A stretch of DNA of 64,000 nt from Bdellovibrio sp. BCCA (GTDB taxonomy: Bacteria; Bdellovibrionota; Bdellovibrionia; Bdellovibrionales; Bdellovibrionaceae). Under the pieces are notes generated by a model that was given only the letters and a program-made list of their open reading frames with translations, had not been told where the DNA came from and searched no databases. The position numbers and the translations under genes are program-made. The DNA is taken from assembly GCF_037996825.1 (NCBI RefSeq), contig NZ_JBBNAC010000001.1, positions 2,542,001 to 2,606,000 of the forward strand, read 5' to 3'. How positions within the stretch are numbered: position 1 is the stretch's first letter; each line of letters starts with the position of its first letter. Positions 20,201 to 27,999 of this stretch are shown here, one piece after another.

Positions 20201-20600
20201 TCGCTATCATCAGGCGATGTTGACGAGTGATAATGATATTGGCCTCGGCATATCCGACGGTACCAACGCTATAATTTTCACTCGCAACGACTCCGCCAAC
20301 GCCACTCTTGGAAACTGGGCCGTGGCTCCGGATGCAGCTTCCTATAACTTTACTGGAACTCAATTCACAAACATTCCAGCGACGTCTTCTAACTGGGAAA
20401 ACTTAAACATGCATTTAATAATTAAAAATGGAAGCACCTGGGCCAGTACAAGTGTTGACAGCAACGTTGAACCAGCACGAGGCTTCTCTCCAACGGCACT
20501 TAATCTTAATAACGCTTTAAAGCTTGTCCTCTGGGGTAATAATGCCGCCGAACAATACGGCATCTATTCTATTGAAGTCACGATCACGCGAGATCAGTAA
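17283..20600 (+). CDS. trimeric fibre/adhesin 2 with C1q-like region and a distinct tip domain (MAT-like)
   Basis: Up to 1105 residues. The N-domain matches fibre 1 (LSYQGRILKSDGTPL, VSFLFEITSADGNC, YREQ, NGVFDVPIGLGT), and the shaft again carries GGDLSGTYPNP and FTVDAQGRLTAASNVTISGVAP, each twice. Instead of an S74 chaperone there is a C1q/TNF-like trimer region (about 673-810, DIPSDGVYLLEARANF), a CDG-W-type module (TCDASAEGTMRYN to EFCNGSEWN) and a unique terminal domain of about 190 residues rich in Ser/Thr/Asn (ends YGIYSIEVTITRDQ), probably the recognition tip. The GCCGATAA box suggests translation from the second ATG at 17289 on a leaderless mRNA (1103 residues). No Shine-Dalgarno site is present. 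Confidence 0.9.
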   Translation: MFMDTLRNVFVFVVPVLFLFAFPAESSPLSLSYQGRILKSDGTPLQFNNVSFLFEITSADGNCVLYREQKDAVNMQNSNGVFDVPIGLGTRLFPTGPVFSLSDIFVNGVTHSCAGSGTWVASNSAERQLKVQFHDGSGWNVISPANIIRSVPFSYTAYSAQKIADKSLNDLLLKTSAPMTACSAGQVITWNGTSFTCVTDAGGSGVVSDVLAGTGVVVSGTATKTVGLANTSVTAGSYGSATQVPTFSVDAQGRLTSASSVTISGVAPGGSAGGDLSGTYPNPTVSKIAGKNLAVSSLTAGNILKYDGTDWVNVIPSSADLSDAGSLLKSSQMPATCAVNQTLSFVSPTGAWTCSTIGLNWSQITSGKPTTLSGYGITDKLVSNAGAGAPSDIVSLQAGVNASKPAAGTAGRIYFATDTKEIYRDDGASWIRLATESGTSTATINNVIAGTGLSGGGSSGAVTLNLANTAVTAGTYGSATQVGTFTVDAQGRLTAASNVTISGVAPAGSAGGDLSGTYPNPVVQKIQGTAVSSSSPGGVGQVLRYQTGQWVPAFLGIADIRSAITPFGGAFASAACTASESLYYQSASDSFKCQSINIDAAQITSGVIDSARLPASATLWQDDGSGKIYYNTGNVGVGTTSPGYLLDVAGNANAQKICIAGDCRSSWPAAGSASTTPLATRLEASDIAAGGYAAATDLTPDLNATTLNTLGGANLAANRVDIPSDGVYLLEARANFCPQTTHYSAIKLYQNGTLIQFAVSPTAAGCQTTTSTITKSLTVGDKITMTLFDSQNGPTMGIQRISLTVIKLNSAGTTILGDADGNTKVEVERSVNDDTLRLVTAGTDRVTVTSTGNVGIGTTTPAATLDVNGGVKLGTTSTCDASAEGTMRYNSTKKAMEFCNGSEWNLINPPQPVVFHRMMNAKWICDNGTHSLTPSYTSDRCTYTVVTDNQKLLTIPLTTAGQLSTTGTYHLKIRYHQAMLTSDNDIGLGISDGTNAIIFTRNDSANATLGNWAVAPDAASYNFTGTQFTNIPATSSNWENLNMHLIIKNGSTWASTSVDSNVEPARGFSPTALNLNNALKLVLWGNNAAEQYGIYSIEVTITRDQ

Positions 20601-20602
20601 AA

Positions 20603-20624
20603 GACCGAGACCTTGGTCTCAGAG
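20603..20624. other. palindromic hairpin after fibre gene 2
   Basis: GAGACC-TT-GGTCTC is a perfect inverted repeat just past the stop codon. It is followed by GAGCGCTTTT, only four T, so termination is possible but weak. Confidence 0.4.
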
Positions 20625-20684
20625 CGCTTTTCGCAGGGAGTCTCTAGACTCGACAAGGTTTGCGGGAGTTTCTATCCTAAAAAA

Positions 20685-21470
20685 ATGAATCTTTTCTCTC
20701 TTAAAAAGCTCGTTCTGGCTTCTGCCCTTTTGTGGTCCGCTCCCACGTGGGCTATGCATATTATGTTAGATCCAGGACATGGTGGCGTTGATACAGGCGC
20801 TGTTCATGGCGCTGCGAGGGAAGCTGATTTAGTTTTAAAAGTCGCGCAACGACTGAAAGCTCTTTTAGAAAAAGACGAACAATTCAAAGTGACTTTGACT
20901 CGCGCACAAGATCGCAACATCAGCCTTCCTGCCCGAGTGAAAATGGCGGAAGACGCAAAAGTGGATTTATTTGTAAGTCTTCATGCAAACGCAGCTTCCG
21001 ATCAACGTGCAAAAGGTGTTGAGTTCTTTTTCCAAAATAACTTACCACCGGATGAAGAGAGTTTGTTTCTAGCAAGCCAAGAAAATCAGATGATTCTCAA
21101 TAGCAAAGAGCTTCATGATATTTCTGGCGGAGATGAGCTTTCTAAAAAAGGCGATATCGCCGCCATCATCGAAGACTTGCACCGTCAAAATCGCATGGCG
21201 AGCAGCCTTCGTCTGACGCAGACTTTGACACACGTGTGGAATAACGACGAAAACGCTTCGCAAGCCACCATCAAGCAAGCGCCGTTTTATGTGATTTCAA
21301 AAACAAGTATGCCTTCTGTTTTAATTGAAATTGGTTTCCTCACAAATCCGCGCGAGGCCAAAAAGCTTTTAACGACGGACTATCAAGCGGATCTTGCTCA
21401 AAAAATCTACAGCGCTTTGCTCTCGTACAAAGAAAAGATGGACAATCGCACAGCAAAAACCTTAAATTAG
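20685..21470 (+). CDS. N-acetylmuramoyl-L-alanine amidase (Amidase_3)
   Basis: A 262-residue exported zinc amidase that cleaves the bond between MurNAc and the stem peptide of peptidoglycan. A signal peptide (MNLFSLKKLVLASALLWSAPTWA) leads into the Amidase_3 domain: MLDPGHGGVDTGA (first zinc His), the Glu in READLVLK, LFVSLHANAASD (second His) and VLIEIGFLTNPREA (catalytic Glu). There is no AMIN or SPOR domain. The frame opens at 20613, but that start lies within the palindrome behind fibre 2, and the ATG at 20685 starts exactly at the signal peptide. The distance to rph is 25 bp. Confidence 0.93.
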   Translation: MNLFSLKKLVLASALLWSAPTWAMHIMLDPGHGGVDTGAVHGAAREADLVLKVAQRLKALLEKDEQFKVTLTRAQDRNISLPARVKMAEDAKVDLFVSLHANAASDQRAKGVEFFFQNNLPPDEESLFLASQENQMILNSKELHDISGGDELSKKGDIAAIIEDLHRQNRMASSLRLTQTLTHVWNNDENASQATIKQAPFYVISKTSMPSVLIEIGFLTNPREAKKLLTTDYQADLAQKIYSALLSYKEKMDNRTAKTLN

Positions 21471-21495
21471 CCCTTGTCTTTACAAGGAGCTTTCT

Positions 21496-22227
21496 ATGCG
21501 CGCTGACGGGCGTCTTTTCGATCAATTACGACAAATTAAAATCACTCCCCACGTCTCTGAATACGCCGAAGGTTCTTGCATCGTTGAATTTGGAAAGACA
21601 AAAGTTCTTTGCACAGCGACCTACGAACCCAAGGCTCCGCAATGGCTGGCTGGTACCGGTTCTGGTTGGGTGACGGCTGAATACGGTATGCTTCCTCGCT
21701 CGACACACACGCGTATTAAACGTGAAAAATCAATGACAGGTGGTCGCACTCAGGAAATCTCAAGATTGATTGGCCGTTCTTTGCGTGCGGCGATTGATTT
21801 AAAGCTTTTGGGTGAAAGACAAATCATCGTGGACTGTGACGTTTTGAACGCCGACGGTGGCACTCGCACAGCTTCTGTGACAGGCGGCTTTGTAGCTTTG
21901 GCATTAGCTTGTAAAAAGTTAGCGGACCTGAGCGAAATCAAAAAATTTCCTCTTGTGAATTATGTCTCTGCAATCAGTGTAGGCCTTCACAACGACAACA
22001 TCTTGCTTGATTTAAATTACGATGAAGATTCTGCTATCGGCACTGATATGAACTTTGTCATGACCGACAAAGGACATTTCGTTGAAGTGCAAGGAACTGC
22101 TGAACACGTCCCTTTCACTCGCGATCAACTTTTCAAAATGATGGACGTTGCCGAAAAAGGATGTCGTGAACTTTTCATTCATCAAGCGTCTATCGTGGGC
22201 GAAATTTATAAAATTGCTGGGAAATAA
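21496..22227 (+). CDS. rph: ribonuclease PH
   Basis: A phosphorolytic 3'-5' exoribonuclease that trims tRNA 3' ends. The 243-residue length is standard (E. coli, 238). Recognisable family segments are MRADGR at the start, CIVEFGKTKVLCTA, GWVTAEYGMLPRSTHTR, GGRTQEISRLIGRSLRA and DCDVLNADGGTRTASVTGG, together with the C-terminal VEVQGTAE. AAGGAG lies seven bases upstream. It is followed after 2 bp by rdgB, the common rph-rdgB pair. Confidence 0.97.
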   Translation: MRADGRLFDQLRQIKITPHVSEYAEGSCIVEFGKTKVLCTATYEPKAPQWLAGTGSGWVTAEYGMLPRSTHTRIKREKSMTGGRTQEISRLIGRSLRAAIDLKLLGERQIIVDCDVLNADGGTRTASVTGGFVALALACKKLADLSEIKKFPLVNYVSAISVGLHNDNILLDLNYDEDSAIGTDMNFVMTDKGHFVEVQGTAEHVPFTRDQLFKMMDVAEKGCRELFIHQASIVGEIYKIAGK

Positions 22228-22229
22228 AA

Positions 22230-22823
22230 ATGGAACTTTGGATTGCGACAGGAAACAAAGGAAAACTAGCAGAGTACAAACTTCTTTTGCGTGAGCTTCC
22301 GGATTTGAAGGTGTTCTCTCAAGGAGATATTCCCTCTTTCACTCCCCGCCCTGAGGATGGAAAAACATTTGAAGACAACGCTCGCATCAAAGCCAAAACT
22401 TTGCGTGCGGTGAAAAACAATGTGTGGGTTTTAGGTGAAGACTCAGGGCTTGTTGTTGAAGGTCTCAATGGTCTGCCTGGAGTTCACTCCGCTCGTTATG
22501 CAGGCCCTAAAGCTTCTGACAGTGAAAATGTCGCAAAACTTTTAAAGATGATGGCTTTAAAGCCGATGCCTAATCGCAATGCAAAGTTCGTTTGTTCGAC
22601 AGTGGTCTATACTCCGACCGGCGAAGAATGGGTCTTTACAGGAGAGATGAAAGGCACGATTGCCACAAAACCAGCAGGTCTTCTTGGCTTTGGCTATGAC
22701 CCTGTTTTTATCCCTGAAGGACAAACCCAATCGCTGGCAGAATTGGGCCCTGGCCACAAAAATCTGCACTCACACCGCTCTCAGGCATTGAAAGCGTTCT
22801 TAGAGAAGCTTAATAGCCTCTAA
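22230..22823 (+). CDS. rdgB: XTP/dITP diphosphatase (RdgB/HAM1)
   Basis: A house-cleaning nucleotide pyrophosphatase that removes dITP, XTP and dXTP from the pool. Family motifs are WIATGNKGKLAEY, EDGKTFEDNARIKA, VLGEDSGLVVEGLNGLPGVHSARYAG, GFGYDPVFIPEG and HRSQALKAF near the end. At 197 residues it has normal length. It is translationally close to rph (2-bp gap) and followed by a clear intrinsic terminator. Confidence 0.97.
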   Translation: MELWIATGNKGKLAEYKLLLRELPDLKVFSQGDIPSFTPRPEDGKTFEDNARIKAKTLRAVKNNVWVLGEDSGLVVEGLNGLPGVHSARYAGPKASDSENVAKLLKMMALKPMPNRNAKFVCSTVVYTPTGEEWVFTGEMKGTIATKPAGLLGFGYDPVFIPEGQTQSLAELGPGHKNLHSHRSQALKAFLEKLNSL

Positions 22824-22851
22824 CTAGCCGAAATCCCCCTGAAAAATATGC

Positions 22852-22882
22852 AAAGCCGCAGAGTGGAAAATGCGGCTTTTTT
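22852..22882 (+). terminator. intrinsic terminator of rph-rdgB
   Basis: AAAGCCGCA and TGCGGCTTT pair over 9 bp around a 10-nt loop, followed by TTTTC. Confidence 0.9.
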
Positions 22883-22959
22883 CTTTGAAGAGATAGACAA
22901 AAACAGCATCGATTGCTAGGTTCTTCCAAATGCACTTTTAACTCAGGAGACTACGAGTG

Positions 22960-23904
22960 ATGAAGGGCCTAAAAATCTTTACCGCCAATGCCAATCCGTC
23001 CCTGGCAAAGAAGGTAGCCGAAGCCGCAGGTGTTGAGCTTGGTTACTGTGAAGTAAGCAGTTTTGCCGATGGGGAAATCCAAGTCGAAATTCATGAGAGT
23101 GTTCGTGGACAGCATGTGTTTGTTGTTCAAAGTACGTGTCCTCCCGTGAATCAAAATTACATGGAGCTTTTTGTGATGCTCGATGCTTTAAGAAGAGCAT
23201 CGGCCGCCTCCATCACCGCCGTCATCCCGTATTACGGGTATGCCCGCCAGGACCGCAAAGTCGCTCCTCGCGCGCCGATCTCTGCCAAATTGATGGCGGA
23301 TTTGCTGACGACAGCCGGAGCTACCCGCGTAGTTTCCGTGGACCTGCACGCAGCCCAAATCCAAGGTTTCTTCAACGTTCCGGTGGACCACTTGTTTGCG
23401 ATTCCGACTTTAGCTCGCGCTTGGCGTGAGGCTTATGGTCAGGGCTCCGAATTTGTTGCGGTGAGTCCAGACGCTGGCGGGGTTGAAAGAACCCGTGCCT
23501 TTGCCAAACGTATTGAGTCTTCCATGGCGATCATCGATAAACGCCGTTCTGGCCCTAATGAGGCAAAAGCTTTGCACTTAATTGGGGATGTCACTGGTAA
23601 AACGGCCGTTATTGTCGACGATATGATTGATACGGCGGGAACTCTTACACAAGCAGTTGACAGCCTCTTGAAGAATGGGGCAAAAAGGGTGTTCGCCGTT
23701 GCAACGCACCCTGTTTTTTCAGGGCCTGCGATCAGTCGTCTGAAAGAAAGCCCTATCGAAAAAGTATGGGTTACCGACACGATCCCGCTCAGTGAAGCGG
23801 CGAAAAACTGTGGAAAAATCGAAGTGGTTTCAGTCGCTCCTGTTTTGGCAGAGGCGATTAAACGAATCCACGGAAATGATTCCGTCAGTTCGTTATTTGA
23901 TTAG
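22960..23904 (+). CDS. prs: ribose-phosphate pyrophosphokinase (PRPP synthetase)
   Basis: Makes PRPP from ribose 5-phosphate and ATP, for nucleotide, His and Trp synthesis. All main motifs are present: the flexible-loop region IPYYGYARQDRK, the divalent-cation site SVDLHAAQIQGFF, and the PRPP-binding loop AVIVDDMIDTAGT. About 314 residues, standard length. GTG (22957) and ATG (22960) are adjacent possible starts; AGGAGA lies 6 or 9 nt upstream of them. The ATG is preferred, but the choice has no structural effect. The gene sits between a terminator and rplY. Confidence 0.96.
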   Translation: MKGLKIFTANANPSLAKKVAEAAGVELGYCEVSSFADGEIQVEIHESVRGQHVFVVQSTCPPVNQNYMELFVMLDALRRASAASITAVIPYYGYARQDRKVAPRAPISAKLMADLLTTAGATRVVSVDLHAAQIQGFFNVPVDHLFAIPTLARAWREAYGQGSEFVAVSPDAGGVERTRAFAKRIESSMAIIDKRRSGPNEAKALHLIGDVTGKTAVIVDDMIDTAGTLTQAVDSLLKNGAKRVFAVATHPVFSGPAISRLKESPIEKVWVTDTIPLSEAAKNCGKIEVVSVAPVLAEAIKRIHGNDSVSSLFD

Positions 23905-24015
23905 GCCGGATGGCCACAGTGCCGAAGCGCCGAACGGCGCGTAGGCTGGAGTAGCTTTTAACCCCAGAAATGGGATTTTATTAACAATCCTCTATTGGAC
24001 TAGAAGGAAAAAAAC
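23905..24015 (+). promoter_or_regulatory. structured leader before rplY
   Basis: GGCC-GGAT-GGCC, then GCGCC-GAAC-GGCGC (23927-23940) enclosed by GCC/GGC, and then CCCA-GAAA-TGGG with a GNRA tetraloop. None is followed by a T-run, so they are not a terminator of prs. They could form an autoregulatory leader for bL25, but no known r-protein leader was recognised. Confidence 0.35.
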
Positions 24016-24669
24016 ATGAAAAACAGAATTGAATTAAACGTTGAACCACGCGAAATCGGTAAACACAACAGCCGCGCACTTCGCAACTCTCGCAACGTTC
24101 CTGCAGTTATCTACGGTGCAGTTGAACCTATCAACGTAGCAGTTGGTGAAAAAGAAATCGTTAAGTACAACACTCGCGCTTACGAAAATGCTCTTTTCAC
24201 TTTGAAATCTAACGACAAAAAAGCCAACGGTATCGTTGTTCTTGTTAAGTCCGTAGACGTTCACCCACTTTCTCGCCGTCCTCAACACGTTGACTTCTTC
24301 GCGTTGGATCTTAAGAAAGCTGTTCGCGTTAACGTTGAAGTTCGTCTTGAAGGTAAACCAATCGGTCTTTCTGAAGGCGGTTTGTTGAACGTTGTTCTTC
24401 GTTCTGTTGAGGTTGAAGTATTGCCAACGGATATCCCAGAGTTCTTGACTGCTGATATCTCTAACTTGGGCGTAGGCGATGCTCTTCACGTTTCTGACTT
24501 GAAAGTTTCTGGTTCTGTTAAAGTTATCACTGGTGCAGAACAAACTATCGCGGTTGTTAACGCTCAAGAAGAAGAAGTTGTTGCAACTCCTGCTGCCGCT
24601 GCTCCAGCTGCTGCTGCCACTCCGGCTGCTGCTCCTGCTGCTGCAAAAGCACCTGCTGCGAAAAAGTAA
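24016..24669 (+). CDS. rplY: 50S ribosomal protein bL25, CTC form
   Basis: A 5S-rRNA-binding ribosomal protein. The N-terminal bL25 domain (about 1-95; REIGKHNSRALRNSRNVPAVIYG, DVHPLSRRPQHVDFFAL) is followed by the TL5/CTC beta domain (about 100-185, VRLEGKPIGLSEGGLLNVVLR, VLPTDIPEFLTADIS). The C-terminal 35 residues are a low-complexity Ala/Pro/Lys tail, common in this protein. AAGGAA precedes the ATG. Codons are strongly biased toward the preferred set (Lys AAA, Arg CGC/CGT, Val GTT), as expected for high expression. The rplY-pth order is typical of bacteria. Confidence 0.96.
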   Translation: MKNRIELNVEPREIGKHNSRALRNSRNVPAVIYGAVEPINVAVGEKEIVKYNTRAYENALFTLKSNDKKANGIVVLVKSVDVHPLSRRPQHVDFFALDLKKAVRVNVEVRLEGKPIGLSEGGLLNVVLRSVEVEVLPTDIPEFLTADISNLGVGDALHVSDLKVSGSVKVITGAEQTIAVVNAQEEEVVATPAAAAPAAAATPAAAPAAAKAPAAKK

Positions 24670-24698
24670 TTCGCTCAGCGCTAATAGCAAAACATCTC

Positions 24699-24731
24699 AA
24701 AGGCAGCTCACCCGAGCTGCCTTTGCTTTTT
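24699..24731 (+). terminator. intrinsic terminator after rplY
   Basis: AAAGGCAGCTC and GAGCTGCCTTT form a perfect 11-bp stem with an ACCC loop, followed by GCTTTTTA. Confidence 0.88.
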
Positions 24732-24754
24732 AACCTGATAGAGGTTTTTGAATT

Positions 24755-25318
24755 ATGTGGTTGATCGTAGGATTAGGAAATCCCGGTGGAGAATATAAAC
24801 TCACTCGCCATAACATCGGATTTATGGCTGTCGATTATTTCCTGGAAGGCCTCGGCAATCCTCCTGTGCAAAACAAATTCAAAGCAGAAATCGCGCAAGT
24901 GAAGTGGAAAGACCACCAACTGATTTTCTGTAAACCTCAGACGTATATGAATCTTTCTGGCGAATCGGTGCAGCCTTTGATGGGCTTTTATAAAATTCCG
25001 ATGGATCATCTCATTGTTATGCACGATGAAATTGATCAGCCCTTTGGTCAGATGAAAATCCAAAAAAACCGCGGTCACGGCGGCCACAACGGAATCAAAA
25101 GTATCTCGGGTTTGCTGGGCTCTGCGGACTATATTCGCCTGCGCCTTGGTGTGGGTCGTCCCGTCAATCCGAATATACCAGTTGCTGACCACGTTCTTGG
25201 CAAATTCTCGAAGGAAGAATTCGAGAAAATGCCTGATTTCCTCAACCGCGGCCTTGATGCTGTCGAAAGCATTATCCTTGATGGAATTCAAAAAGCTTCG
25301 ACAAAATTCAATGGGTAA
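24755..25318 (+). CDS. pth: peptidyl-tRNA hydrolase
   Basis: Hydrolyses peptidyl-tRNA released from stalled ribosomes. The 187-residue protein has the bacterial Pth motifs VGLGNPGGEYKLTRHNIGFMAVD (Asn and catalytic His), KPQTYMNLSGESV, IVMHDEIDQPFG (Asp) and GHGGHNGIKSI. It follows the rplY terminator by 24 bp. TAGAGG lies before the ATG. It is 46 bp upstream of ychF, the usual neighbour. Confidence 0.97.
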   Translation: MWLIVGLGNPGGEYKLTRHNIGFMAVDYFLEGLGNPPVQNKFKAEIAQVKWKDHQLIFCKPQTYMNLSGESVQPLMGFYKIPMDHLIVMHDEIDQPFGQMKIQKNRGHGGHNGIKSISGLLGSADYIRLRLGVGRPVNPNIPVADHVLGKFSKEEFEKMPDFLNRGLDAVESIILDGIQKASTKFNG

Positions 25319-25364
25319 GCTACATTCACACAGTTGTTTTTGATCACTTTTCTAAGGGGCTCTC

Positions 25365-26465
25365 ATGGCTTTACAAGTCGGTATCGTAGGTTTACCAAAC
25401 GTAGGTAAAAGTACGCTTTTTAACGCTCTGACATCTGCAAAAGCAGAGGCGGCGAACTATCCTTTCTGTACGATTGATCCTAACGTGGGCGTTGTGACAG
25501 TTCCAGATCCTCGCATGGATAAAATCACGACTTTCATTAAGCCACAAAAAGTGATCCCTACAACGATGGAGTTCGTGGATATCGCAGGTATCGTTAAGGG
25601 AGCTTCTCAAGGTGAAGGTTTGGGGAACCAATTCCTTTCTCATATTCGTCAGACAGATGCGATTGTTCACGTGGTTCGTTGTTTTGACGATCCAAATATC
25701 GTGCACGTTTCTGGTTCTGTAGATCCAATCCGTGACATCGAAGTGATCAACACGGAATTGCTTTTGGCGGATCTTGATTCTGTTGATAAAAAATATGCGC
25801 GCATCGAGAAGATGGCGAAGAACACAACAGACAAAAAATTAAAAATGGAAGCGGAAGTCACTCGCAAAGTGAAAGAGGCTTTGGGTAAAGGTCTGCCTGC
25901 TCGCTCTGTGGCGTTGGATGATCTTGAAATGCCGTTTTTGCGTGAAATGCATTTGTTAACTGCTAAGCCAGTACTGTATGCAATGAACGTGTCTGACACG
26001 GACTTCGCGGCTGGCGGTAACGATTGGACAAAAGCTGTTGAAAAACGCGCGGCTGAAGAAAACAACAATACGATCTTGATCTGTTCTGCGATGGAAGCAG
26101 AGATTTCTCTTCTTCCTCCCGAAGAGCGTAAAGAATTCCTTGAAGCGATGAACGCGGAAGAGCCAGGTTTGAATCGTTTGATCCGTGAAGCTTACAAACT
26201 TTTGGGTCTACAAACTTACTTCACGGCGGGTGAAAAAGAAGTTCGTGCTTGGACAATCCGTGCTGGAACAAAAGCTCCACAGGCTGCGGGTGTGATCCAT
26301 ACGGATTTCGAAAAAGGTTTCATCCGTGCTGAGACTTATCACTGCGAAGATTTGTTTTCTTACAAATCTGAACAGGCTGTGAAAGAAGCTGGTAAATATC
26401 GTCTTGAAGGAAAAGAGTACATCGTTAAAGATGGAGACATCTTGTTCTTTAGATTCAACGTTTAA
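25365..26465 (+). CDS. ychF: redox-responsive ATPase YchF (Obg-family P-loop protein)
   Basis: A ribosome-associated P-loop NTPase that prefers ATP. The 366-residue protein has G1 GLPNVGKST, the switch region [13 protein letters not shown]3 [19 protein letters not shown], and NVSD in place of the NKxD G4 motif, which explains the loss of GTP specificity. A C-terminal TGS domain (about 282-366, [13 protein letters not shown]) ends with the conserved DILFFRFNV. Shine-Dalgarno GGGG is short of ideal. An intrinsic terminator follows. Confidence 0.97.
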   Translation: MALQVGIVGLPNVGKSTLFNALTSAKAEAANYPFCTIDPNVGVVTVPDPRMDKITTFIKPQKVIPTTMEFVDIAGIVKGASQGEGLGNQFLSHIRQTDAIVHVVRCFDDPNIVHVSGSVDPIRDIEVINTELLLADLDSVDKKYARIEKMAKNTTDKKLKMEAEVTRKVKEALGKGLPARSVALDDLEMPFLREMHLLTAKPVLYAMNVSDTDFAAGGNDWTKAVEKRAAEENNNTILICSAMEAEISLLPPEERKEFLEAMNAEEPGLNRLIREAYKLLGLQTYFTAGEKEVRAWTIRAGTKAPQAAGVIHTDFEKGFIRAETYHCEDLFSYKSEQAVKEAGKYRLEGKEYIVKDGDILFFRFNV

Positions 26466-26479
26466 AACGTTTCAGGAGA

Positions 26480-26505
26480 AAGGGAGCTTCGGGCTCCCTT
26501 TTTTA
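26480..26505 (+). terminator. intrinsic terminator after ychF
   Basis: AAGGGAGC and GCTCCCTT form an 8-bp stem around TTCGG, followed by TTTTATTTTA. The next gene begins within a few bases of the T-tract. Confidence 0.9.
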
Positions 26506-26509
26506 TTTT

Positions 26510-27976
26510 ATGAACGAACTACTTAAGATTTCTGCCACGGATATTGCTGCTCGAATCGCTAAAAAAGAAATTTCTCCTAGTGAAGTTCTTGAAATTCACA
26601 TTGAACGTATTGAACAGGTCAATCCCTCTTTAAATGCCATGGTGGAAGACGATTTTGTTCGTGCTCGAAAACTGGCGCATGAACAAACGGAACTTTTGGC
26701 AAAAGACAATTCTTCTTTGCCTCCCCTCTTTGGAGTTCCCTTTACCGTAAAAGAAATGTTTTCTTATGCCGGCATGAAACGCACCGGTGGCAGCATTCAT
26801 CACAAAAATGATGTGATGGATTGGGATGCGACTGTTGTTTCGCGTATGAAAAAAGCGGGCGCGATTCCGATGGGCACAACGAACGTTCCTGAATTGGGTT
26901 TTTGGTTTGAGTCTTTCAACCCTGTTTATGGTCGCACGAATAATCCCTACAACTTCGGTCGCACGTGCGGCGGAAGCAGTGGTGGCGAAGGCGCCTTGCT
27001 AGGTGCAGGAGCAACACCTCTTGGACTTGGCAGCGACATCGGCGGAAGCATTCGTATGCCTGCGGCTTTTTGTGGTGTGTTTGGGCATAAGCCTTCTCGT
27101 TATTTGTTGCCTTTGACGGGACATTTTCCTTTTTCGCGGGATGATTTTAAAAACATGGTGGGTGGGAAATATCCTTTCACTTCCATGGGACCGATGACTC
27201 GTAAGGCGAGTGATCTTTATACGATGACGAAAATTTTAATGGGCTCTGACGGGATCGATTTAGAGACTGTCAAAAATCCAATTCTGGGAGAGCGCACTCA
27301 CGAATGGGCTGACAGAAAAGTTTTAATCTGCCCTTCTCCAGTTTTTCATCGTGCTCGTTCCACGGATGACGAAATGGCTCAGGTCGTGCGCAATTGCGGG
27401 AAGTTGTTTGAAGAATTGGGTGCGCACGTTGAAGAATTGGATCCGCGCTTTTTTGTGCGCGGAACCGATTTGTGGTTCTCCGCTTTGCAATCCTCAAAGG
27501 GCAAAAAACTGTATCAAACGCTTCGTGGTCCCAATAAAAATCTTTCGATTGGCAAAGAGCTTTTGAAAGTCGCTTTAGGAAGAGGTGACTACACCTTCCC
27601 GAACCTTATTGTCTCTTTGGGTGAGATGTTTGATAAAAGCGAAAAAGACTTCACTGAAGATCTGGCCGCTTTACAAAAAATGAAACACGAGTTGGATGAA
27701 AAACTTGGTGAAGATGGAATTCTTTTGATTCCTCCCCATCCGCGTGTCGCGCCGAAACACCGTGCGCCTTTGTGGTCGCCGTTTGATTTTATTTATGCGG
27801 GATTTTTTACGACGACGGGACATCCGGCAACGGTGGCTCCGATGGGTTTGAATCCCGAAGGATTGCCATTGAGTGTGCAGATCGTTTCTCGGCACATGAA
27901 CGATCATCTGACTTTGTCATGCGCTGAGTTTTTGGAAACCACTTTTGGTGGCTGGCAACCGCCACAGGCTTTTTAA
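26510..27976 (+). CDS. amidase-signature family hydrolase
   Basis: A 488-residue amidase of the FAAH/GatA fold. The Ser-cisSer-Lys triad is complete: Lys81 in PFTVKE, Ser156 in CGGSSGGE and Ser180 in GSDIGGSIR. The spacings of 75 and 24 residues are identical to those of mammalian fatty-acid amide hydrolase. There is no signal peptide. It lacks the neighbours expected for a tRNA amidotransferase subunit (gatB/gatC), so a stand-alone amidase acting on small or lipid amides is more likely. The ATG sits 4-5 nt after the ychF terminator tract, with no ribosome-binding site, so expression may need a transcript starting at the ATG or readthrough. Confidence 0.9.
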   Translation: MNELLKISATDIAARIAKKEISPSEVLEIHIERIEQVNPSLNAMVEDDFVRARKLAHEQTELLAKDNSSLPPLFGVPFTVKEMFSYAGMKRTGGSIHHKNDVMDWDATVVSRMKKAGAIPMGTTNVPELGFWFESFNPVYGRTNNPYNFGRTCGGSSGGEGALLGAGATPLGLGSDIGGSIRMPAAFCGVFGHKPSRYLLPLTGHFPFSRDDFKNMVGGKYPFTSMGPMTRKASDLYTMTKILMGSDGIDLETVKNPILGERTHEWADRKVLICPSPVFHRARSTDDEMAQVVRNCGKLFEELGAHVEELDPRFFVRGTDLWFSALQSSKGKKLYQTLRGPNKNLSIGKELLKVALGRGDYTFPNLIVSLGEMFDKSEKDFTEDLAALQKMKHELDEKLGEDGILLIPPHPRVAPKHRAPLWSPFDFIYAGFFTTTGHPATVAPMGLNPEGLPLSVQIVSRHMNDHLTLSCAEFLETTFGGWQPPQAF

Positions 27977-27999
27977 AACTGATTACAGAGGGTAAAAGC

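Noticed and set aside
22883-24015. tRNA gene near prs or rplY
   Set aside because: No cloverleaf with a T-loop GGTTCRA box was found there or in any other gap of the window.
24034-24690. 218-codon minus-strand frame
   Set aside because: It lies wholly antisense to rplY and consists of Ser/Asn/Arg runs reflecting rplY codon bias.
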